Assembly (NCBI GenBank): GCA_037447655.1
Contig: JBBHKE010003129.1
Location: 25,760 to 89,759, forward strand
Source: Zygnema cylindricum
Taxonomy: Eukaryota; Streptophyta; Zygnematophyceae; Zygnematales; Zygnemataceae
DNA length: 64,000 nucleotides
Reading direction: 5' to 3'
The notes under the pieces are model-generated. The model made no database searches and had not been told where the DNA came from. It saw only the letters and a program-made list of their open reading frames with translations. Shown here one piece after another: positions 53,400 through 64,000 of the stretch; within the stretch, counting starts at the first letter, position 1; every line of letters starts with the position of its first letter. The position numbers and the translations under genes were made by a program.

Positions 53400-53990
53400 G
53401 TTCCATTAGGCGCTCTCAATAAACGTCGAAAATTCGTTTACTGAAGAGACCGTTCCATTGTGTCGGGTCAGTAACCGACATTGTTTTTGCGTAGCACAGT
53501 TTGATTGGTCCACGTAGTAGATAAATGTGATTCTGGTAATCTCTACAGAATCTCTAACAGCATATTGTGACCACACATTTTTACCAACGAAGGTAAAAAG
53601 TGACTCGTAATACGTATTGAATAAAATCTGTACGGGCGGACGAAACTTAAATTTGTTAAAACGTACGAAAATGTCAGAATGGTTAGTGGATGGAGACAGA
53701 CGCGTGAAACAATATCCTCCGTCAGAGATTTTCTTGCGGCTTCCGGTGTGGCCTTGCATCCTCCCTGGCGGAAGGCACATGTCATGTGAGACGTGTACCC
53801 ACCTGGTCGCGCGGTCGTCGTGGATCCTTGTCCACTTTTCCACGAGGCACAATGCAATTCGTTCAGGCGCTGAGAATTGACCTACTCGGGGTCACTTGTT
53901 GCGAACTGAAAGTGTCAGACGATGTCATATCCGATTATGCATCCGACGGTCCACATTAACGCCCATAAACATGGAGAATCAAATGCCTCA
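53400..53990. other. Interval without recognised gene
   Basis: Overlapping small frames on both strands (for example 53406-53852 minus and 53617-53880 plus) show no family resemblance or second copy. No call. Confidence 0.4.
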
Positions 53991-54329
53991 TTCAGTAGCC
54001 TTGTTTTTCTGACATTTTTTTTTTGGGTACGACACTGTACGAAACAGTACGGCTTTCAGTAAACAACGTCATTTTTCCCCTAATGGAACCTTGCCCTTAG
54101 TTTTGGTTTTCGTCCTTTATTCTTATTTACGGTTGAACTGTTACTTTTTCGACGGTATCGTTTGATTTCGTGTTCACGTTTTGACTTAAGTTCTCAACAG
54201 GACTTAAGTACAGGACACCTTTGAATTAGCTACATAGATGTCTCATTCGTACGGATTATGACATTTTTACGAAATTTCGTTATTTTTTTTAGATTTTGAA
54301 TTTTTCGTTAAATGCGTATACTTTTCGTA

Positions 54330-54640
54330 CGGATAAAACGTACGGATATTATGTACGGATATTTCAAAAAAGAGACGGTTTATTTCCGCGGCGAGGTTTG
54401 AAAGAAATTTGTACGGTACGGATACAACGTACGGAAATTTATAAAAAGTGACGTTTCATTTCCGCGCGCGAAGTTTGAAAGAAATTTGTACGGTTCATCA
54501 TTACAACGAAGCCGCCATTGAATCCGCCATTGAAGGCTCGATGCCACACTTGAAGCTTCCACGAACCTCTTCGCCATGTCTAGGCCTCGAGGAGCAGAGT
54601 GGGAGCATGTTAACTTGTTAAGGCTCCAAAGGGATATGAT
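54330..54640 (+). pseudogene. Remnant of a second hAT element, upstream region and first codons
   Basis: GAAGCCGCCATTGAATCC, TTGAAGCTTCCACGAACCTC and then an ATG reading MSRPRGAEWEHVN match the start of the BED-finger gene at 40450-40560 (MPRPRGIEWEHVK). The match is lost after about 54640. The upstream part carries three GTACGGATA-type direct repeats. Confidence 0.6.
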
Positions 54641-54850
54641 GGATTTTTTTTTTTCAATTATGATTTTGTCATTATTCAATTTGAAATACAAAAATGGTTG
54701 TTTTTTGCTTCAATTCTTAATTTATCATTATTAAGTGTTGACATACAGAAATGGATACTTTTTTTTCAATTGTGATTTTGCCATTATTCAATTATGACAT
54801 TCAAAAATGGTTATTTTTTGCTTCAATTGTAAATTTGTGAATGTTGACAT
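54640..54850. repeat. Tandem repeat of ~125 bp, about 1.6 units
   Basis: TTTTTTTTCAATTATGATTT, CATTATTCAATT and AAAAATGGTTGTTTTTTGC recur once with few changes. It lies directly where the hAT remnant ends. Confidence 0.6.
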
Positions 54851-54854
54851 GTTG

Positions 54855-55015
54855 TAATAGCGTCGGCATGGCGTAGGGAGGGCGTCGGCGCTGACTTGGC
54901 GCCGACACGGCGCCGGGAAGACGCCGGCGCTGACAGGGCGTCGGCGTTGGCGACGAGTCCAGCGCCGAGGCAGTCTGGTCGCTGGCGACGTGACAGTCTG
55001 ATCGCTGGTTGCAGG
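54855..55015. repeat. GC-rich island with GCGTCGGCGCTGAC repeats
   Basis: A short, sharply bounded GC-rich patch in AT-rich surroundings, built from GGCGTCGGCGCTGAC, GGCGCCGAC and GCTGGCGACG variants. Frames across it are not convincing as genes. Confidence 0.5.
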
Positions 55016-55425
55016 TTCATCCAGCGAAGAGAATGTCGTCGTTGGTTTTCGTTTATAACTTTTGGAGTTTTGATTAAGTTGTCATCGTATTTTTTGTTAT
55101 CAATTAAATGTTTTACTATTTTTTAATTTTTATTTTTAGTATGGAGTCAAAGTCGGGCAGCGCATTTTAGATTTTTTGTCGGTCAACGCATTTTAAAATT
55201 TTTGAACTTTGTTTCATGCGCATATTCGTTATTTTTTTTCCGTTTCATGCGTGCGTTTTATGCGCATGAGACATCTATGATTAGCTATTAGCGTTAATAA
55301 CGCTAATTCGGTGCCCCCAAATTTTGACCCTCGAGCCCAAAATAGAATTAACAACTCTAATTGTTTTTCTACGTTAATATAGGTACAGTCGAAATAGCTG
55401 TAATAACTCTAATTTGGACAGTTTT

Positions 55426-57043
55426 GTACAGTACACCACGAATCGCTATTACTGTAATGAATGCTAATTCGGTTCCCCCAAATTTTTGCTAAAATTCTCA
55501 AATAGAATTATTCATACTATTTAAAAACCCTAATTTTTAATTAGAGTAAGGGCACTTTCCCCTGTGCTAAAGTTACAGTTATTTTGTGTCGTTTTCCTCT
55601 ATAATTTGGAAAAAAACGAGAAAATCCGCAGCCGTAACAAAAAATTGAAATTAGCACCGTACAAGTTGCGTTACCTTAAAACTTTATATGTACTTCAGTT
55701 TGTCGTCTAGCGCGATGCTGTTTGTCTTCTAGAGCGTTTCGCCCCACTTTCGTATCCTTCCAGCTCATCTTGAAACTTTATATAAAATCACCTCGCGAGG
55801 TGATTTTAAATAAATTTCCATGAGGTGAACAAATAGACAAATGTTGTCGCACGTGTCGGAAGTTTTTGAACAATTTTTGTGCGCGGAGTACGCAAAAAAA
55901 AACCCACTGCACGTTTACAGTCTGTGCGTGACTTTTTTCCGTGCGCTTTTTTCCATACAGGGGCCGTGGAGGGGTCTCGACCAACGTACGCCATTTCGCA
56001 AAAGCGAAGTCCGTGAAAGCGCCCCTCTCTCTCTCTCCTTCTCCCACTACCGCGTCTATCTCACAATTCTTGCAATGAAAAACGTCAATAATGATATCAA
56101 ATGAAAGATCTCTAAAAACGATTTATTTTTACTATCTTTGGGCGTATTTTGATGGCAAGTAATGTGAGAAAGGACAAAAAATACAATCGGGAAACCATGG
56201 CGGAAAGTTTTAGAATTTGTGATGTCGCCGCTGTATAGTTGAGCGTGGCGTCATAATGTCACAAACCCTAAACATCTAGAATGTCTCCACGTCGACAATG
56301 TGGCGTACAGTCATTACGAAGTGACAGAAACTGTATAGCGTGCGGGAGGACGTCTGAAATTGAAGCCGAGTGGAAGGTTGGGAACATTTTGTGTATCGTT
56401 TAACCGTCAAATGTTTCGTACATGTCTACGCTTGTCACATTGTAAAGTAACAAGTTATTTGCGCTTATATCGGAATGCTCTAAAAATAGTACAAAGAATC
56501 TTCGCTAGAAACAAATTTACAACATTAAAGTTCTGGTTACATGGGAAAGTGCCCTAAATGATTTCTTTGAAAAATTTCAAATTCCCAATTAGCGTTAATA
56601 ACGCTAATTAGTTTAATACACTATTTAATCTTATACGCTACTAGCAATTCGCAGTGTTGTGTACGAAATGCATCAGTTTGAACTAAAATTGCTCTTTATT
56701 CTGTACAATCGTGCAAAAAGTGTGTGAGGTAACGGCGTCGACACGCAAAAGTGGGTGCGTCGACACGAAGCGCACTCAGATTTGATTCCTAGAGATAAAG
56801 ACGGCAAAAAATCAAGCGAACCTGTTCCCACATGTTTGAACGTTGTCTATATGAACACGGGCTACGGCGGCTACACTATGGGGAAAATATACATTAATTA
56901 GCATTATGAATAAATTACAAGAGTTTTTTTTTGGCGAAAAGTAGGAATTTTTTTGGCGAACCCAAGTTAGAATTAATAACAATAATTGTTTTTGTACACT
57001 AATTATTTTTTAACGCTAATAGCGATTCACGGTGTACAGTACT
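55426..57043. mobile_element. Family M element, copy 2, with nested element N
   Basis: Terminal repeats GTACAGTACACCACGAATCG on the left and, inverted, GTACTGTACACCGTGAATCG on the right continue to CTATTA with three mismatches in 26. Inner repeats TTAGCGTTAATAACGCTAAT occur at 56590. The N element at 55550-56554 is inserted inside. Without it the element is about 610 bp, close to copy 1 (565 bp). Confidence 0.7.
55550..56554. mobile_element. Element N, copy 2, Harbinger-like MITE
   Basis: 1005 bp with 12-bp terminal repeats GGGCACTTTCCC / GGGAAAGTGCCC, flanked by TAA on both sides, the 3-bp target type of PIF/Harbinger. No transposase. It shares several hundred bp with 42780-43400. Confidence 0.65.
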
Positions 57044-57046
57044 GTA

Positions 57047-57330
57047 ATTCGTTTTCGTCCTTTATTCTTATGTACGACTGAACTAGTACTTCTTTAGCGT
57101 GTACACTCAAAATCGTGTTCACAGTTTGACGTAAGTTTTCTACTAGACTTGTATCGTACAATATGGGTTTCGAACAAGCCTCCATACATTTGCGGGACCT
57201 TCGGCACCCCTGCGGGACCCTTGGACACTTTCACACCTCGCGGGAACGGGTATACTATGCTGTACTTGGTTTATGTTTTGGTCCTTTATTCTTATGTACG
57301 CTTGAATGGTACTTTTTCAACGTGTACGTA
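57047..57330 (+). repeat. Dispersed repeat R, copies 3 and 4
   Basis: GTTTTCGTCCTTTATTCTTATG at 57053 and GTTTTGGTCCTTTATTCTTATG near 57275, each followed by a GTACG.TTGAA(C/T) and TTTTTC-like segment. Confidence 0.5.
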
Positions 57331-57339
57331 TTGTTTTTC

Positions 57340-58196
57340 TGCATCAACAGGGACACTACCAAAAGCCGTAGAGTCACTCATTTAGTGATGCAGAAGACCA
57401 CCAAGAGTACCTCACAAAAATATTCAACTTTGACTGATTGACACTTAAACACCACTTAGTCACTTCGACGCTAAAGACGTCTCACTTAGAGCTCACACTT
57501 AATATAACATACTGACAGAGTTTCACACACAAACTCTAGTTAGACACAAAGTGACACTCACACAAAGATAGCCTTAAAGTCACTTTTACTTCAGTGAACG
57601 TGTACAAATTTATTCTTTAAACGTCTAAGTCTTAATTTATACAAATACGCCTATCTAATTACCTAACTACCAATCGGATCACTGTATGGTACACTATTAA
57701 CCTGTCTGATTTAGTGATATAATTAATCCTAAGTACAATTCTTCGCTGCAGACAACCCTGGTTTGTCCCTAAACTCTTCCTACTAAACTGTGCGACTTAA
57801 ACTACTACGAAAAAATTTACCTAGTGAAAATGTACCACCGACCACTTTAAATAACAATTCTTTTATGACTCCAAAAGTGGTCATATTTTTGCCTACGCCA
57901 ATACAATGTTGGTTTACCAACGTTCGAATCTTCATGCGGCCTGTCTATCAAATCCGCGTTATTTTCAGGTCGTAGGATGTAACCCGACCTTTCAAATGAG
58001 ATCGTACATATACATTTGGTGTTTTTCTTTTTATGAGTGACGGGTGGAATATTGTGATCGTGTTGACATAATAGTGGTGATACCATTTTGTCGCTGGTCA
58101 TCGCTGCTTCAACGACGATATCATATTATCGCTAAACAAGCGACAAGATAATCTCATCGCCCTCGCTCACAAATGGCTCACTGAGTTAATGGTTAA
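57340..58196. other. Interval without recognised gene
   Basis: AC-rich sequence with repeated TCACTT and ACACTTA words to about 57610, and a weak GCGAC palindrome cluster at 58090-58170 (GTCGCTGG, CAACGACGATATCATATTATCG, AAGCGACAAG). No gene is supported. Confidence 0.4.
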
Positions 58197-58325
58197 AAAA
58201 AAACACTCCCCCTAAATTTTGGACTCTCTCTCTCTTACACCACATGCTTCCCTGCAATATGCCAATTCTGGAGCAGGTAATGCCGTTATTAACATGTCTG
58301 CAATCATCTTCAAATCTGGCAGGTG

Positions 58326-58793
58326 TTAAAGTTTTATGATTGTGGAAAGAACTTTTTCCTTGACAAAATGCAGTCGTATATCCATATGTTTGCTCTTAAA
58401 ATGGTGACTTGGATTGGAGGCAATAGATATGGCTGCTTGGTTGTCACACCAAACAACTTGTGCTTCGTTCTGTATGAATCTTAACTCCTGCAAAAGTGAC
58501 TTAACAGAAGGTAACTCCTTGATAGCAACTCGCTGCCATATACCTAGCTTCCATAGTTGGTTGAGCCGTGACTTTTTGGAGCTTGCTACTCCAGCAGCAT
58601 GCTCTTTTCCTAATTTACAACACATATCTGGTTGTTTATTTTCTGCTTGGTATGTCACCATAACTTGGGCTGCTCCAGGGGTTGATCTTGTCCCAGCTAG
58701 ATATTTTATGATTCTTTTCATGGCATCCCATTCTGTCTTTTTTGCGTTATGTAGACTACTGCTATAGTAGCAGTAGTTTGTAGACGAGTACAA
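58326..58793 (-). pseudogene. RNase H of the copia D relative
   Basis: 155 codons with EWDAMKRIIKYLAGTRSTPG, a shifted middle part, ELPSVKSLLQELRFIQNEAQ, WCDNQAAISIASNPSHHFKS and a normal-looking C-terminus. The N-terminal catalytic region is frame-shifted. Confidence 0.75.
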
Positions 58794-60037
58794 TTCTTGA
58801 AATAAAATAGGCTACCAACTATTTGCCTATAAGGAATATCACTCAAATATTCTTCTTTTGATACATCTCTTATTAAAACTACTGAGGAAGTTCCAAATCC
58901 TTCTGACTTTGGTCTTTTTTCTATCAGCGTTAATCCACCTCTTGCATATGACATTTCAATTTTTTATAGCGTGTTACCTATGGCTTCTTTCTGTGTCAAC
59001 CTAATTATTTTGTTTTCTCTATCCCTATCCACCTATATTTTTAGGATATATTTTTCTTCTCTTAATTCTTTCATCTCAAACCTAGTACAATCTTCAAGAT
59101 AAATCTTGTAGTCGAGCGTTGGCTTAGCATATCTCCGTAGCTCGCATCGCTCCCAAAACATTTTCAAGAAGGACATTGGAGTACGCAAAATTAATTTCAT
59201 TAGCCATGCCCATCTAATACAACATGTTTGAGCCTCTTGTGCCTACCAAGGCTACCCTACCATCTTTGCTCACTATTTTCTTTCCATTTTTCTGTAAGAT
59301 CTCAAAGCCCTTACTCTCGGCTACCGAGGTGGAAAACATATTTTTCTTGAATTTAGGAATATAAAACACATCATGCAATGACCTTCTAACAATCTGACCA
59401 TTGATACCACAAGCTAACTCAACACTTCCCTTAGCTGTAGCCTCCACACTGCTATTATCAGCATAGTAAATCCGACGAGTGGGAATGGGGTTTAATGTCT
59501 TGAAATAAGCTCGGTTTTCACACATGTGGATGAGCTCCTAGAATCCATAATCAAGTCAGGATCTTGGTCTCCCTCCATGAGATCTTTGGCAAGAGAAAAA
59601 AACTCATCGTCGTCAGATTGTGGAAATCTGACATTATCTGGTGTTTCCTCTTGCAGCTCCTCCTTTGGTTTGTCGTCTTCCGCGAAAAATGTTGCGTATT
59701 TGATCGACGGTTTTTGTCGGGAAAACACTCCACGTACTCGCCATCCCGCTCGATAGACACTTGTTTCACACGCTTTTATAAAGGCAGGACATTGCCGAAA
59801 TACATGACCACTACCATAGCAGTAAACACACTTATCAGATTGTGTAAAATTTTGATTTTGATTAAAATTTTGATTCCCGTAAAATCTGTTCTGCCTCTAT
59901 GACTGAGCAGTATATGCTACTGCTGATTTTCCATTGTTTAATGCTAAATGAGTTACCTCCTCTTCTAAGACATACTCTTGAGCAACATATATGTTCCATT
60001 TGCTTTTCTCAAGTTTTTTCAAATTATCGGAGGCTCT

Positions 60038-60556
60038 TTAGGCTCCTTTATATTCCACAGGAAGCCCCCTCATCAATATCATGGCCTGATGATATGGGGG
60101 GAATATCCCCCCGTAACATGCATTTTCTGATAGCAAGAGTCTAAGACCATTACAATACTGTGTCATATACCCACCGGTTTTCTTATAATCCCAGATTCTA
60201 CCGACGGTGATCACTTCATTCTGCTCATTAGCTTTCACATATGCCTCTTTTAAAGCTTGCCATAAATTTGATGCTTTAGTTAGTGTTATATGAGTCATGT
60301 GAAGATCTTCAGATAGAAGCAGTTTTAACACGTGCAAAGCATTTTCATTTTTGCTGTCAAAATCCGGATCAGTTTCTGGCAAGGATCCAGAGACCACATC
60401 AAATAATTTCACATGCGTAAGGTAGGATTGAACTAAATCTGCCCACTATAAATATTTCCGGCCATCAAAAACTGGAATCCGTGAGGGCGGGCCCGTGACC
60501 TATTAATTTTTGACAGCTGCAGCCATAGAAGAAGAGGAGGCTGCAGCAGAAGTCAT
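60038..60556 (-). pseudogene. gag: Gag of the copia D relative
   Basis: ATG 60556 lies in the LTR (MTSAAASSSSMAAAVKN), then two stops where copia D has QQ, then VTGPPSRIPVFDGRKYL across the primer site. The core reads KLFDVVSGSLPETDPDFDSK, ASNLWQALKEAYVKANEQNE, DYKKTGGYMTQYCNGLRLLL and MILMRGLPVEYK. It confirms the LTR-internal Gag start of this family. Confidence 0.75.
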
Positions 60557-61310
60557 GACAGAAAATAAAATATAGAGTGGAAGCTCTCACAGAAAACCAG
60601 AGAATACACAACTTCACAATGAAGTTACACACAGACCAGACACACACTAGGTCTGCGAATCTTTGGCAATATAAACAATATGACAATAAACACACATGCA
60701 AAATTTTATATGATTCTGCCCACAGATCTGAAAGATCTATTTAATCAAAAACCCCAAATACTGTATTCACAGTTTTTCACTACAAAAAAGGAATTCCTTC
60801 TCAAAAATCTAAGTCCTACACATATACAGGTGAACCTACAGCTGAACTACCTCGTACCACTGATACTGTGGTAAACTGTCTACACTAAATTCTAACACAT
60901 AAAAGACAACTGTCTACGGTACTCGGTATTTACAGCTACACAGAAAACTGACTGCCGCGTCAAACGATAATGTGTACAGTCAACTTTTGTCCCCAAAAAT
61001 GTCGGCGGTCTCCGTCCGCCGTCTGCATATTCGTTCACCGGAGAAGATGATTGTCCACGTGTAAATCCGGTCCTCACGTGAATCCGCACTCCTACAACCA
61101 GATCATACAAAATTGAATTTCCAGCGAACCGACGCGTGTCTCGGGAGTGAACTCAAATTGTGTACTCCCTTCCAAGCTACAATCACACTAATTCAGGTTT
61201 CCGATGACTCAGTCTGCACCCAAAACGACTAAGTCCTAGACCTCCCCCTCACACACAAGGCATAGAGAGGACTAAAGGTTTCCAACATTAGATACATAAT
61301 CATTCTAACA

Positions 61311-62973
61311 TAATGACATTAAATAAAGTAATAAACTAGAAAAAAAAATGTTAAAAGAAACGTGATAAGCCTACTCTATACTCTTACGGTCATTAAAAAC
61401 ATTTGCCAAAAAGGTTCTAAATGATAAGATCAATTTAATACATTGTTTTATGTTATTCTAACAACAATTCACATAGGAGGATTTTATTCACCCCCAAAAC
61501 TTTTCTTAAAATTGGTTTGCAAAAAATATCCAATGGAGAGGTTTTTCGCGATTTAATCTTAAACTGTCAATTGTACGATAACTGCAAAAAACAATTTAAA
61601 ATTGCAAAATTTATGTTAAAATTACACAATCTAATCTCGGGTTCTAAAACTTCAGCTAGGATCACAATTTATAAAATGAAATATGAGAGTTAGAATCGTT
61701 AAAATCCAGTTAAGAAGAGCAAAAGTCCATGTCTAGTCGCAAAATTCAAACTAGTATTGCAAAATTCCGTGTATAATTGCAAAATTATGCTAAAGAAGCA
61801 ATATTCGGCTGCAGGAAAATTCCCATTTTCTTATTTCAAAAAACATAAGAATAGCCATTAAAATTGTCAGTTTATCATCTTGTCTTTCAGGAACAAAAGA
61901 TAGCAACATACACCCAATTAAAAGATTTAGAAGTGAATCCATTCCCAACCAATTATTATTTGACAATAATTTCTTGTATAACAAAGTTCTACAAAGTCCG
62001 AGGTTTCTCACCAGGTCCAGGTCCAGTACAAGGTTTTGCAAAACCATTTTCTTCATTTTTAGCAATAAAATAGACCTCCAATAATCAACAAAAGGCAACT
62101 CCTCCGACTACCCCTCAATTATGGCAATGGTATTTCCGCCCCCTGGGGTTTAGGACGGAAAAAAGAAGATTAAGGTTTTTTTTATGGATTTCTAGGGCTT
62201 TTCACAGTGCTTAGGGTTTCTAAGTAATTATTTACAATTCTTTTGTAGGGTTTTCAACCTTTTTTAGGTTTTTCTAGGGTTGAGGTACCATTATGAGACA
62301 TTGCTCGTTGACACTTTGTGGTTCGAAATTCATAAAGAGCGTAGAAATTTTTGGTAATTAGGAAACACTCAAAAAAAGAAAGTTCCCAAGATGTGTATGG
62401 GGATTTCAATTTTTATTTCAATTATAACACATAAAACTCATGCTTAAAGTTTGTTTGCGTGGAAAAAGAAGGAAAGGCAATGTTTGGAAACACGGATGTG
62501 AAGAAAGACAAGGTCCAATGAATGGTGTGGAGAGAGGTGGTAGTTGAGAAAGTCTCGTGAATGGCTATAAGCGTTCATAACGCTATTTTGGCGCCCCCAA
62601 ATTTTGACCAGAATTCTAAAATAGAATTACTAATTCTATTTTTTAAAACACCAAATTCCTAATTAGAGTCAATGATTTCCTTAAAAATCCCCAGGTTCCC
62701 AATTAGCGCTAATAACGCTAATTGATATTTAACACTAATTATTTTATAACGCTAATAGCGATTCACGGAATATTGAAGAGGGATGTGGGAGAAATGAGGA
62801 AAGAGGGGTAGCAGTAGTTGATGTAGTAGTAGTAGTAGTAGGAGGAGGAGGAGGAGGTTGTAGTATTTATTATATTTTTTCATATTTTGCGCATTGGCCA
62901 ATTTAAAAAGAATAAAAAGTGAAAATTAAAGGCTAAAAGTGAATTATAAAAATGCAAAAGTACGAATATAGGG
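61311..62973 (-). pseudogene. Partial duplicate of the receptor-like gene region
   Basis: About 1.4 kb matching 49728-51175 in the same orientation. It covers the intron and the transmembrane exon. In the exon equivalent (about 62000-62143) a missing base changes VGGVVGG and creates a TAG, so this copy is a pseudogene. It has a 216-bp family M insertion at 62554-62769 that copy 1 lacks, and it is cut by an LTR at 62974. Confidence 0.7.
62554..62769. mobile_element. Family M MITE, copy 3
   Basis: Ends TCGTGAATGGCTATAAGCG and, inverted, TCCGTGAATCGCTATTAGCG. The matching site in the duplicate near 50973 is empty, which proves insertion after duplication. Confidence 0.7.
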
Positions 62974-63969
62974 TGCAATTCTGTGTCCCCTATTGGACGA
63001 CAGAATTCAAGAAGCCTCTAGATAGTTTTTGACTAACCCTTCTTCAACTAGGACCACTGCTACCCAAACAGGCAAATAGACAGTCTGACTGCACACGGGT
63101 GCAGTCTGAACTCCCCTGAGCCCACAGCAAAAAAAATCATTGAAAACGCCCAACCAGGCGATTAATTATCAAGTGGCAAATATGCCAAAACATATACAAG
63201 CTCATTAGGAGAGAAGCGGCTACCTCCTCAAACCTCTAAGTCCTAAACCCCTCTCACAACCCCTATCTACTAATGTACGAACCAATCAGGGAACTGTACT
63301 GTACAGAAAGGTACCATGGCCGATGTCCTTTCTGTACGGCCTGTGTACGACAAGGCCTTGGAGTGGACGTATGTCTCCTCCAAACTTGTTCTCATGCTCT
63401 CCGGGCTTCCCGATTTCCAATTCTATCGTGTCACGTGGCGCTAGGTCATGTGACGCCCACAAACCGCCAAAAAGGCCATTCCAAAATCTCGGCGATGATG
63501 CGTGCCGTCAGATCTAAACCGACTTTTAATATTAGCCGTTAAAACAAATGTCCGGTACATTTGTTTTGTGCGGGTTTTTGTTCGCACTATATTACAACTA
63601 GTCTCTATGCTTGTTATCTCTAATTCTGTGAATCGGATTAAGGTACCCTAGCAATGTTTGAATAGAATTCAAACCCTATATACTCTAACGAACTTCTATG
63701 ACAGACCGGTTAGAGCTGACGGCTACGCCTCACTCTACCGGTCGGAGGAGCGAGTCTTGCCGAACTCAACCTTTTTGTTAAGAGTGACTTATGTCACTCT
63801 ACAGTCCTACCTGTGTAGCTAAGGTAGCCATGGCTCCACTACTCTCTCTCACGTTCAGTGACTACAACAAGTATGGGGGCTATAGAGAGAAGGTGGAGGC
63901 ATACTGCTTACACTTTTACTTAATCTTTTCAAACCTAGAAAATACCCCCTAAATCAATTGATTTCAAGA
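62974..63969 (-). repeat. LTR family A-like (H), 3' LTR at the window edge
   Basis: About 996 bp. On the minus strand it follows the tract AAAATAAGGGGAG and starts TCTTGAAATCAATTG, with TC in place of TG; the inner end is TGCAATTCTGTGTCC on the plus strand. The U3 module (TCACGTGGCGCTAGGTCATG, GTACAGAAAGGTACC) is at 63270-63450. The internal part lies beyond 64000. Confidence 0.75.
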
Positions 63970-64000
63970 CTCCCCTTATTTTCTAGTCTAATTTTAGTTT
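63970..64000 (-). other. Internal edge of copia H with polypurine tract
   Basis: CTCCCCTTATTTTCTAGTC on the plus strand is the complement of the polypurine tract seen at 2103-2115 and 6297-6309. The element body continues outside the window. Confidence 0.7.

Larger units (their letters stand above)
58197..61287 (-). mobile_element. copia D relative, deleted and rearranged
   Basis: The right (5') LTR spans 60501-61287; the left LTR is lost after the polypurine tract (minus strand AATTTAGGGGGAG at about 58204-58216). Recognisable parts on the minus strand: Gag (60038-60556), zinc-knuckle and protease region (59492-59900, 59214-59525), RT end (58930-59100) and RNase H (58326-58793, WCDNQAAISIA and HHFKSKHMDIRLHFVKEKV). 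Integrase core and most of RT are deleted, and a short RNase H piece (59110-59155) lies upstream of the RT end, so the order is scrambled. Confidence 0.85.

Noticed and set aside
57350-57620. Satellite of TCACTT words
   Set aside because: Words recur irregularly with no fixed period; only a compositional bias is shown.

Overview
This is a gene-poor, repeat-packed stretch of a eukaryotic nuclear genome. The green lineage is most likely: there are Ty1/copia elements, a plant-type Ty3/gypsy chromovirus, BED-finger hAT and pogo-like transposases, and primer-binding sites that match initiator tRNA-Met. The species cannot be named from this window. A large-genome streptophyte (charophyte, bryophyte, lycophyte or fern) fits as well as a seed plant. 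No bacterial features, rRNA, tRNA or CRISPR arrays were seen.

Layout. 1-7481: two copia bodies of one family (A) share a middle LTR (internal, LTR, internal, LTR); a solo LTR of related family C sits inside the middle LTR. 7482-16002: remnants of an uncharacterised gene family, called here EWP/YHPWD after its conserved motifs, split by a nearly complete copia element of family D (8927-14494, 5-bp target duplication). 16195-17632: a solo-LTR-like element inside a field of GCGACGAC palindromes. 17860-19265: a decayed pogo-like transposase gene with two recognisable introns. 19266-25589: nested insertions, namely an LTR-C fragment, a gypsy 3' end that carries an EWP/YHPWD ORF, and a copia C element truncated on its right. 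25590-31268: fragments of repeat E, a MITE and unrecognised sequence. 31269-39828: a minus-strand chromovirus (gag, protease, RT, RNase H, integrase, chromodomain) with the EWP/YHPWD gene between pol and the 3' LTR, and a solo LTR-A inserted in RT. 39953-42770: a hAT element split by a tandem-repeat block and joined to the 3' end of a LINE. 42780-49727: MITE-like repeats, including a deletion derivative of the same hAT, and repeat E. 50429-52919: the only host-gene candidate, a minus-strand exon chain encoding signal peptide, PAN-like domain, proline-rich linker and transmembrane helix. 53000-61287: repeat mosaics and a scrambled copia D relative. 61311-62970: a pseudogenised partial duplicate of the receptor-like gene. 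62974-64000: the edge of another family A copia.

Three points stand out. The copia gag ORF starts inside the 5' LTR and reads through the primer-binding site, which matches the anticodon region of initiator tRNA-Met, as in Drosophila copia. A chromovirus carries an uncharacterised extra gene that also exists outside it. A phase-consistent exon chain for a membrane receptor-like protein can be read among the transposons.
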